DNA from: a virus
Virus record (IMG/VR): IMGVR_UViG_3300034196_000265
Span: 1 to 20,122 of that record
DNA length: 20,122 nt
Direction: 5' to 3' (one strand)
The translations under genes were made by a program, and so were the position numbers. The notes under the pieces are model-generated. The model was not told the origin of the DNA. It saw only the letters and a list, made by a program, of their open reading frames with translations, and searched no databases. Positions 1-4,900 of this stretch are shown piece after piece (the stretch's first letter is position 1; each line of letters begins with the position of its first letter).

Positions 1-786
1 ATGAACCCGTCCCCGCTGATCAGACGCTTCTCCCGCAATCCTCTGGGGCGGGATCTCGCCGTCGGCGATATCCACGGCTACTTTTCACGGCTGGAACAGA
101 CCCTGAACCAGGCGGGGTTCGATCCTGCTCGGGATCGCCTCTTCTCAGTGGGGGATCTGGCGGATCGCGGCCCCGACTGCACAGCCGTGCTCGAGTGGCT
201 GGCCAAGCCCTGGTTTCACCCTGTCTGTGGCAATCACGACGACTACGTCTGCCGTTACGAGAGCTGCGATCGGGAGAACTGGATCCAGAACGGCGGCGGC
301 TGGTTTCAGCAGCTGACCCCAGGCGAGCAGGCGGCGTTCGCCGACCACTACCGCCCCCTGCCCCTTGCCATCGAGGTGGCCACCCCGGCCGGCCCGGTCG
401 GGCTGCTCCACGCCGATTGCCCCTTCTCCTCCTGGCAGGACCTGCTGGACACACTGGATGCGAGGGTGAGCGGCGGGAAGCTTCGGGCCATCAAGAACGT
501 CTGCCTCTGGTCAAGGCGCCGCATCGAGCAGCTGGACGAAAGCGGGGTCGAGGATCTCGTTGCCTTGGTGGTGGGCCACACCCCGGTGGGCCGCCCGACG
601 CGCCTTGGCAATGTGTACTACATAGACACCGGCGGCTGGTATCCCGATGAAGGCGGTTACTTCACCCTGCTGGATCTGCATACCCTGATGCCGCTCGCCC
701 TGGGGCATCCCGATGAGCCACCTGAGCGTGCGATGTTTCACCATGCAATCCGCGATCATGCTGACCCCTTGAGCCGACGCTCTTGA
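1..786 (+). CDS. PPP-family serine/threonine-type metallophosphatase
   Basis: Predicted to hydrolyse phosphoesters using two metal ions, probably as a protein phosphatase like lambda phosphatase (NinI) or bacterial PrpA/PrpB. The 261-aa product shows the family's motifs in order: GDIHG (residues 22-26), GDLADRG (51-57), GNHD (77-80), a later HAD (137-139), GHTP (192-195) and IDTGG (208-212). An NGGGW stretch near residue 97 is also typical of the lambda-type group. No signal peptide or membrane segment is visible, so it should be cytosolic. The ATG is the first base of the window, so its ribosome-binding site and promoter are not visible. It is the only large gene facing rightwards and is separated from the phage genes by a non-coding stretch and a terminator. 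It could be a host gene at the prophage edge or a phage cargo gene; the sequence does not decide. Family is confident, substrate is unknown. Confidence 0.88.
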   Translation: MNPSPLIRRFSRNPLGRDLAVGDIHGYFSRLEQTLNQAGFDPARDRLFSVGDLADRGPDCTAVLEWLAKPWFHPVCGNHDDYVCRYESCDRENWIQNGGGWFQQLTPGEQAAFADHYRPLPLAIEVATPAGPVGLLHADCPFSSWQDLLDTLDARVSGGKLRAIKNVCLWSRRRIEQLDESGVEDLVALVVGHTPVGRPTRLGNVYYIDTGGWYPDEGGYFTLLDLHTLMPLALGHPDEPPERAMFHHAIRDHADPLSRRS

Positions 787-827
787 GCGTTCATTAAACC
801 AGCAGCCAGACGAGCTGCCCTTCGTTC

Positions 828-856
828 TGCCTGCGCTATGGTTTACCATGCAGGCA
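828..856. other. stem-loop downstream of the phosphatase gene
   Basis: TGCCTGC (828-834) pairs with GCAGGCA (850-856). Inside it, ATGG (838-841) pairs with CCAT (846-849) around a TTTA loop, leaving a three-base bulge (835-837). It starts about 40 bases after the phosphatase stop codon. No T-run follows, so it is not a classical intrinsic terminator. It may protect the 3' end of the phosphatase mRNA or be incidental. Confidence 0.4.
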
Positions 857-993
857 ATTGTGGTGCAGGGCACCGCTCACCCAGGTGCTTTGGCGCCGTC
901 GCCATCCCGGACACCCTATCTCGGAACATATGAGCAAAACAGCACAATCCGGCATTGAGCCCACTTTCTACTTCCACGTTTATGAAACACAGT

Positions 994-1035
994 AAAAAGC
1001 CTTTGATTTAAATAAGAAATCAAAGGCTTAGTTTT
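994..1035. terminator. bidirectional Rho-independent terminator
   Basis: A perfect 13-bp stem pairs 997-1009 with 1017-1029 around a 7-base loop. On the minus strand the stem runs straight into a T-rich tract (five T in a row including the stem end), and on the plus strand it is followed by TTTT (1032-1035). It lies about 60 bases downstream of the antirepressor stop codon, so it should end the long leftward phage transcript. It could also end rightward transcription from the phosphatase gene. Confidence 0.85.
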
Positions 1036-1068
1036 AATCTGTACTTGGTTTTGTACTAATTCTGATAT

Positions 1069-1084
1069 GTGGGCTTTCGCCCAC
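1069..1084. other. small GC hairpin after the antirepressor gene
   Basis: GTGGGC (1069-1074) pairs with GCCCAC (1079-1084) around a TTTC loop. It lies six bases beyond the antirepressor stop codon and has no T-run of its own. It probably works as a 3' mRNA-stabilising hairpin ahead of the terminator at 994-1035. Confidence 0.4.
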
Positions 1085-1089
1085 CATTA

Positions 1090-2049
1090 TCAGTGGTGTT
1101 CTCGCCAGATCCGGCGCTTGATGCGGGCGGCGCTGTCGGCGATATCCTCCAGCGTCAGCTGGTAGGATTCGAGGTGGTGCTTCATGGCGCGCAGTTCGGC
1201 GCGGCAGGCTGACACCTCATACTTGTGTCGCTCCAGCTCGGTGAGCAGGGCGTTGATGGCCGACTTGGCATCACCCCCGATCAGGGCGCCAGCCGGGATA
1301 CAAGCGCCATACCCCATCTGTGTACCCATACCCAGCGCATTTTGTTTCATCCAGCCATCGAGCGGATAGTTGATCTCGAGCGGCGTGGCGATCTCTTTTG
1401 GCATCAGCTCGCCTTCCAGCGGGATCCTTGCCACCAGCGACACAGCATCAGCGAAGTGATCCGGATCGATCTGCTTGTAGGTCATGCCGAACTTGGACTT
1501 GAGCGCAGACCAGCAGGTGATCGCCGCCTTGGCCTGCTTCTCTGGCGGCAGCAGCTCCACCCGCGCCTTAACCAGTGCCTTGATGCTGGTTTGCTGCTCC
1601 ACGGTCAGGCCGCCTGGGAGCGCCTTGGCCCGAGAGGTTTGCTTTTTCACCTGCTCTTTGGTGGCGGTGCCGGTCGTCCAGTATTGCCACAGCACCTCAT
1701 CACACTCTTCCTGATAAGCAACCACCTTCTCGCGGATCTCTGGGGAGACCTTCCCAGGCTGTACAGAGTAAAGCCACGCAGGCAGCTTGCGCAGTTGGAG
1801 ACAGATCATGGACTGAGCACCACCGGCTGAAGGTAAGGTTATTTCGACCGCCCCTTTGAACTTGCGGTGAATCTTGTTCCTTTGTGTATCCCAGTTAAGC
1901 CCCATGCCCTCAACCACCGGCTTCATTGGTACATATGGTTGACCATCACACTCGACCAGATAGAGGTTGTCACCCCTGAACGGTACTGACATGGAGTGAT
2001 TTGCTGTGACACTAACTTTTGTTTGCGGCTGATGTTGTTGTATAGTCAT
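1090..2049 (-). CDS. ant: P22-type phage antirepressor (Ant-like)
   Basis: A 319-aa protein expected to bind and inactivate a phage C2/CI-type repressor and so promote lytic growth, as P22 Ant does. Residues about 21-124 match the P22_AR_N domain pattern: VPFRGDNLYLV, QPYVPMKPVVEGMGL, the ICLQLRKLPAWL segment, then SPEIREKVVAYQEECDEVLWQYW. The middle (about 150-220) carries the region often following it, with AKAAITCWSALKSKFG and ADAVSLVARIPLEGE. The C-terminal part (about 265-310) looks helical or coiled-coil. The ATG at 2049 is preceded by AAGGA at 8-base spacing. It follows an Arc-like gene and a candidate 24-aa reading frame in the same operon, and its expression is probably controlled by the Arc-like and Mnt-like repressors. 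The domain is clear; the target repressor is not in this window. Confidence 0.9.
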   Translation of the reverse strand: MTIQQHQPQTKVSVTANHSMSVPFRGDNLYLVECDGQPYVPMKPVVEGMGLNWDTQRNKIHRKFKGAVEITLPSAGGAQSMICLQLRKLPAWLYSVQPGKVSPEIREKVVAYQEECDEVLWQYWTTGTATKEQVKKQTSRAKALPGGLTVEQQTSIKALVKARVELLPPEKQAKAAITCWSALKSKFGMTYKQIDPDHFADAVSLVARIPLEGELMPKEIATPLEINYPLDGWMKQNALGMGTQMGYGACIPAGALIGGDAKSAINALLTELERHKYEVSACRAELRAMKHHLESYQLTLEDIADSAARIKRRIWREHH

Positions 2050-2060
2050 ACCGTAAATCC

Positions 2061-2135
2061 TTACTTACTGGTGTGGATTACACTCTCGGCCTCAACGGTT
2101 GCGCCCGTTGGGGTCGAAACTTTTCTGATACTCAC
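2061..2135 (-). CDS. candidate 24-aa peptide between arc-like and ant genes
   Basis: A short frame beginning with GTG at 2135 and ending TAA at 2061, encoding 24 residues that I do not recognise (basic start SIRK, then a T/V/E-rich tail). It is proposed because a long purine-rich Shine-Dalgarno sequence (AAGGAAGAGG) lies 7 bases upstream of the GTG, and the start overlaps the Arc-like stop codon as GTGA, a coupling arrangement. Its own stop codon runs into the ribosome-binding site of the antirepressor gene. It may be a real peptide, or a translated relay that tunes antirepressor translation. It could also be chance, since the Shine-Dalgarno bases also encode Lys/Glu codons of the Arc-like tail. 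Confidence 0.4.
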   Translation of the reverse strand: MSIRKVSTPTGATVEAESVIHTSK

Positions 2136-2287
2136 TGCACTACCTCTTCCTTTTTCATCTCCTCTTTCAAGATCATCATGATCTCGCGGTTTACACTTCT
2201 TCCGTTGTCTACTGCCCGATGCGACAACCACTTTCTGATCTCGTTTGGAAGGCGCAGTGATGTGTTTCGGATTTTTTCTTGCTCCAT
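2132..2287 (-). CDS. arc: Arc-like ribbon-helix-helix repressor (51 aa)
   Basis: A small DNA-binding protein, predicted to act as a dimer and to repress its own antirepressor operon as P22 Arc does. The protein is 51 aa, close to the 53 aa of P22 Arc. It has a short beta strand (NTSLRLP, residues 8-14), a first helix (EIRKWLSHRAVD, 16-27), the turn NGRSVN (28-33) that matches the Arc family turn, and a second helix (REIMMILKEEMKK). The ATG at 2287 is preceded by AGGAGGAAG, a near-perfect Shine-Dalgarno sequence. A longer open frame over the same bases (2061-2393) is out of frame and has no such start. It is the first gene of the leftward operon, about 20 bases from a palindromic operator at 2308-2318, and overlaps the next short frame. 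Confidence 0.85.
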   Translation of the reverse strand: MEQEKIRNTSLRLPNEIRKWLSHRAVDNGRSVNREIMMILKEEMKKEEVVQ

Positions 2288-2307
2288 TTCTTCCTCCTAA
2301 AAGATAA

Positions 2308-2318
2308 GTCACAGTGAC
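2308..2318. promoter_or_regulatory. operator copy 1, GTCACAGTGAC
   Basis: A perfect 11-bp palindrome (5-bp half-sites around one base) between the proposed leftward -10 element and the Arc-like ribosome-binding site. It is one of three related sites in this 90-bp stretch. A repressor bound here would block initiation or early elongation of the arc-ant operon. Confidence 0.65.
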
Positions 2319-2327
2319 ATCACTAAA

Positions 2328-2354
2328 GGTATAGACCAAAGCGCTGCGCGTCAA
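2328..2354 (-). promoter_or_regulatory. candidate leftward promoter for the arc-ant operon
   Basis: On the minus strand, TTGACG (2354-2349) and TATACC (2333-2328) resemble -35 and -10 elements, separated by 15 bases, which is shorter than ideal. A start near 2321 would place operator copy 1 just downstream and operator copy 2 just upstream. The element match is good but the spacing is weak. Confidence 0.45.
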
Positions 2355-2366
2355 CACAAATTGTGT
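2354..2366. promoter_or_regulatory. 13-bp palindrome ACACAA-A-TTGTGT between divergent promoters
   Basis: ACACAA (2354-2359) and TTGTGT (2361-2366) are perfect inverted repeats around one A. The site overlaps the leftward -35 element by one base and operator copy 2 by two bases. It could be a second type of operator, for example for the Arc-like protein if the Mnt-like protein uses GTCACNGTGAC. This is inference from symmetry and position only. Confidence 0.4.
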
Positions 2367-2375
2367 CACGGTGAC
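2365..2375. promoter_or_regulatory. operator copy 2, GTCACGGTGAC
   Basis: A perfect 11-bp palindrome of the same type as at 2308-2318. It lies between the leftward -35 element and the rightward -35 element, so it can influence both promoters. The GTC...CGGTG...AC layout is reminiscent of the P22 Mnt operator, which from memory centres on GTCCACGGTGGAC. Confidence 0.65.
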
Positions 2376-2379
2376 TCCA

Positions 2380-2407
2380 TTGAAGTATGTCACCGTGCCT
2401 GTATGCT
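2380..2407 (+). promoter_or_regulatory. candidate rightward promoter for the mnt-like gene
   Basis: TTGAAG (2380-2385) and TATGCT (2402-2407) are each 4/6 matches to the sigma-70 elements with 16-base spacing. Transcription would begin near 2414, just before the proposed start codon at 2437 (or 2428). Operator copy 3 lies in the spacer, which fits autorepression. Confidence 0.5.
2389..2399. promoter_or_regulatory. operator copy 3, GTCACCGTGCC
   Basis: Matches GTCACNGTGAC except for one base (C for A at 2398). It starts 24 bp after operator copy 2 and sits between the -35 and -10 elements of the proposed mnt-like promoter. Confidence 0.55.
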
Positions 2408-2436
2408 TTCGTTACTCATATAAGCAAATGAAAGTA

Positions 2437-2739
2437 ATGGCGAAAACGAATATGGCACCAACAGGAAGAGCATCAGATAAATTCATGCTTCGTCTGCCAG
2501 ATGGCATGCGTGAAAAAATTGCAGAGCAGGCCAAGGCCAACGGACGCTCAATGAATGCAGAAATCGTCTATCACCTCCAGAAAGCACTGGACGATAACTC
2601 ACCTTCTCAGGATGTGGTGATCAAGGTTGACCCCAGCATGAAGGATGCTGTCGAGATGTATGCCACGATAGATCCCGACTTCGCGCCAGTCGTCCACGCC
2701 ATGATCCAGTACCAAAAGGCCAAGTCAGGTAAGGGCTGA
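2437..2739 (+). CDS. mnt: Mnt-like ribbon-helix-helix repressor
   Basis: Predicted DNA-binding repressor of the antirepressor operon, like P22 Mnt. With the ATG at 2437 the protein is 100 aa, against 82-83 aa for P22 Mnt. Residues 15-21 (DKFMLRL) form the operator-contacting beta strand, helix A is about 22-34 (DGMREKIAEQAKA), the turn is NGRSMN (35-40), which I recall as identical to Mnt, and helix B runs to about 51. The rest (about 55-100) is probably an oligomerisation part and does not resemble a toxin. The frame is open further upstream (ATG 2428, GTG 2371), but starts before about 2414 would lie inside the proposed promoter. No start has a strong Shine-Dalgarno sequence; GAAAG near 2430-2434 is weak. 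It ends three bases from the stop codon of gene D, tail to tail, with no terminator between. Confidence 0.85.
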   Translation: MAKTNMAPTGRASDKFMLRLPDGMREKIAEQAKANGRSMNAEIVYHLQKALDDNSPSQDVVIKVDPSMKDAVEMYATIDPDFAPVVHAMIQYQKAKSGKG

Positions 2740-2742
2740 CCA

Positions 2743-3786
2743 CTACACCAACTCCACATCCGGATCCTCACCGCTATTCGGCTTCTCTGCCTCGATGTCG
2801 CAGACGTAGCCGCCGGAGCAGTCGAGCGATTGGGTGACACGGGAGATCAGCCATTGGCTGTCGATGTCTGGCCGGAACCCTGTGGTGGTGAGTGGCGCCT
2901 CTGCCAGATAGCCGGGGTCACCGACTGCTGACAATGCCAGGGTCTCCTGCGCCCGCTCCCTGCGCGTCAGTTCTGCGCGGGCGGCGGCCAGGGCCATCTC
3001 TTCTGTCGGGTAGTATTGGCGAAGGCGGCGCACCGGCTCCCCCTGCCCCACCTTGACTTCGTTACGCTTGGAGTTCTTCACCGCATGCCAGTAGGCGACC
3101 ACCATCCCGGCGGTTTCCCGCTTCGACTTAACCAGGCGGTAACTCGAGCAGTCGCCGGCGGTGATGGTCACCGGTGGTAGTGGCTTGCCACTGACGGAGC
3201 GGGACTCCCCGCGCTTGGATAGGATCAGCTTGCCAGCGGCAGGCTTGATGATGGCGTCATAGCGCTTGGCCATGCGCACCAGCAGGTTGATATCTGACTC
3301 GTCAGACTGATCGGTGTGCGGCAGCGCAATGGTGGCCAGTGACGGCGCAACCGCCGCCTCCATGCCGTGCTCGGTGGCAATGGTCTTGACCATGTCGCCC
3401 AGGGTGGTGCCCTTCTTCCAGCTGCGGTTTTTCTGGGTCTGCAGGTTGGTCTTGCCGCCCTTGCTCTTGTCGTAGGTAGCAGCGCGGGCCCTGATGATCA
3501 GCTGAGACGGCCAGCCTGCCAGTTCGGCCTCATCGAACACAAACAGCCCCATGTACTGGTTTACCCCGTCATAGCCTAGGTAGAGTTCAAGCTCTGCCCC
3601 CTCTGGCGGGATCAGTAATGGCTGGTCTGGATCCGAGTCGTCCAGAGTGATCTCCAGCATGTCAGACTCCAACCCGACCGCATCGGTCAGGGTCAGGCTG
3701 ATGAAGTGCTCACTGATCTGGGTGGTGATGTCGGCCTTATTGGCGATGATCTGCCATGTCGGCGCGATGCGATCGGTCAGCTCCAC
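2743..3786 (-). CDS. D: P2 gpD-like baseplate hub protein
   Basis: The 347-aa product resembles the P2 gpD family, named 'late control protein D' in databases but structurally the hub at the base of the tail tube that holds the V spike. Support comes from the N-terminal hub-like segment (ISLTLTDAVGLESDMLEITLDD, about residues 28-50), the LYLGYDG segment, the middle KGTTLGDMVKTIATEHGM, the LLVRMAKRYDAIIKPAAGKLILSKRG stretch typical of the family, and a C-terminus with WLISRVTQSLD. The length is near the usual 380 aa. It follows X with a 10-base overlap and is the last structural gene of the tail block. There is no terminator after it, so its transcript continues antisense through the mnt-like gene and then in sense through arc-ant. 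Confidence 0.9.
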   Translation of the reverse strand: MELTDRIAPTWQIIANKADITTQISEHFISLTLTDAVGLESDMLEITLDDSDPDQPLLIPPEGAELELYLGYDGVNQYMGLFVFDEAELAGWPSQLIIRARAATYDKSKGGKTNLQTQKNRSWKKGTTLGDMVKTIATEHGMEAAVAPSLATIALPHTDQSDESDINLLVRMAKRYDAIIKPAAGKLILSKRGESRSVSGKPLPPVTITAGDCSSYRLVKSKRETAGMVVAYWHAVKNSKRNEVKVGQGEPVRRLRQYYPTEEMALAAARAELTRRERAQETLALSAVGDPGYLAEAPLTTTGFRPDIDSQWLISRVTQSLDCSGGYVCDIEAEKPNSGEDPDVELV

Positions 3787-3989
3787 AGCCTTACCCCTTG
3801 TTCCTGCTGCTGCGGGGTAATATCCGGCATATTGACCAGTACTCCGGCGGGCAGCACTGGGCCGAGATCGGCAATGCCAGGGTTGGCATCGAGCAACTGC
3901 TCAACCACCCGCCCATCGAGCGTCTGGTAATACTTCCAAGCGATGTAGTCCAGGGTGTCGCCGTCACTGGTGCGATAGGTCTGCATCAT
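3777..3989 (-). CDS. X: P2 gpX-like tail protein (LysM-like)
   Basis: A 70-aa protein of the phage tail protein X family, which has a LysM-like fold and is thought to act at the tail hub or tape-measure end. Visible features are the start TYRTSDGDTLDYIAWKYY, typical of LysM-like domains, and the end LVNMPDI. It starts ATGATG, so either Met may be used, and overlaps the U stop codon as ATGA. Its end overlaps gene D by 10 bases, indicating tight coupling in the order U-X-D, the same as in P2-like tail blocks. Confidence 0.88.
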   Translation of the reverse strand: MMQTYRTSDGDTLDYIAWKYYQTLDGRVVEQLLDANPGIADLGPVLPAGVLVNMPDITPQQQEQGVRLWS

Positions 3990-4894
3990 GCCCCCAGCGT
4001 CTGGTTGAAGTTGGATGTTTCGGCATGCACCCTGGTTGATTCAACGGCCGACCGGCTGCAAGAGCTGGTGCAGCTGCGAACGGCGGTGATCGCCTCGGGA
4101 TCAGTGGTGGTCATGGTGCTGGATAGCAAGGTGGCCGCGCCGGAGGCCACCGCCCCGGCATTGGACGCCGCCGAGGCCGCCGACATCACGCCATAGATGG
4201 CGGATTGCACGTTCTCCAGCGAGTTCAGGTTTTTGCTGGCCTCCTTGAGGTTGCTCACCTGACTTTGGAGATCCCGGGCGGTGCGGATGCTGTTTTGCAC
4301 CGTGGCAATCACCGGCCCCACCGCATTGCCGATCTCGGCTGCTTTGCTCTGCACCGCATCGAGGGCGCTGGTCATCGAGCTGATCGCCGATCCGACTGTG
4401 GCTATGGCCCCGTCTGCGAAGCTGCCAAGGCCGGAGCTGGCGGTGGTACCACTGGCCAGCTTGCCGAGCGCGTCGATCTGGTTGGTCGCCGAGTCGGGGA
4501 ACCGCTTGAGCGCGATGGTGAACTCCTGCTTGCGCGGGGCGCCGGCGGCGGCGAAGGTACCCTGCTTCTCTTCCAGGCTCTCGATCACCCAGCGGCCCAT
4601 CATCTGCCCTGCCCCGCCAACCAGATTGAGCGGCTGGCCGCCTCCGGCGAGCTGGCGCATCTTGTCGAGCTGGCCACCGCCCCCTTTGTAATCCGGATAG
4701 ATGACGCCCACCAGCGAGATCGCCTCGCTGGCAGGGCCGGTGTATTGCAGGTTTGGCTGCTTGCCGAAGCGATCCTGTGATGCCCATCGGTATTCGCTGC
4801 GGCGGGTCAGCTCCTGATAGGCGGCGGTGCTGATGCTGAACTGGAAGGCCCCGAGCTGCATCATCACGCTGGGACCGAGGGAAAGACCGTTCAT
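3986..4894 (-). CDS. U: P2 gpU-like tail protein with long C-terminal extension
   Basis: Residues about 1-135 match the P2 gpU family: MMQLGAFQFSI, a stretch of aromatic and basic residues, IYPDYKGGGGQLDKMR, and MGRWVIESLEEKQG. This protein is needed for tail completion. The gene encodes 302 aa, roughly twice P2 gpU (about 159 aa). The extra part is rich in Ala, Ser and Thr and predicted helical, with a heptad-like region (about 190-235, for example RDLQSQVSNLKEASKNLNSLENV) and no clear domain. The ATG at 4894 follows the T stop codon within a few bases and has AGGGG upstream. Confidence 0.82.
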   Translation of the reverse strand: MNGLSLGPSVMMQLGAFQFSISTAAYQELTRRSEYRWASQDRFGKQPNLQYTGPASEAISLVGVIYPDYKGGGGQLDKMRQLAGGGQPLNLVGGAGQMMGRWVIESLEEKQGTFAAAGAPRKQEFTIALKRFPDSATNQIDALGKLASGTTASSGLGSFADGAIATVGSAISSMTSALDAVQSKAAEIGNAVGPVIATVQNSIRTARDLQSQVSNLKEASKNLNSLENVQSAIYGVMSAASAASNAGAVASGAATLLSSTMTTTDPEAITAVRSCTSSCSRSAVESTRVHAETSNFNQTLGA

Positions 4895-4900
4895 TTCTTT

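Larger units (their letters stand above)
787..1089. other. non-coding junction between phosphatase and phage genes
   Basis: About 300 bases without a credible gene. The left part is GC-rich like the phosphatase gene; the right part (about 960-1075) is AT-rich. It holds a stem-loop near 828-856, a bidirectional terminator near 994-1035, two direct copies of TGTACT (1040-1045 and 1052-1057) and a small hairpin at 1069-1084. The change of strand and composition makes this a reasonable place for the phage/host junction, but no attachment core can be defined without the other prophage end. A 36-codon open frame from ATG 848 has no ribosome-binding site and was not called. Confidence 0.5.

Noticed and set aside
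848-958. A 36-codon open frame in the left non-coding region
   Set aside because: It has no ribosome-binding site, starts inside a stem-loop and shows no recognisable features.
2061-2393. A 110-codon open frame on the minus strand over the Arc-like gene
   Set aside because: The near-perfect ribosome-binding site fits the ATG at 2287 in another frame, which encodes a clear ribbon-helix-helix protein. The long frame runs through the promoter and operators. Only its last 24 codons are kept as a separate candidate.
2132-2739. Toxin-antitoxin system, since ribbon-helix-helix proteins are often antitoxins
   Set aside because: No toxin-like partner is present. The two repressors face each other around operators and one precedes an antirepressor, which fits an immI-like switch better.
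4205-4780. Long plus-strand frame antisense to gene U
   Set aside because: It is a composition-driven shadow of U, with no start signal or domain.
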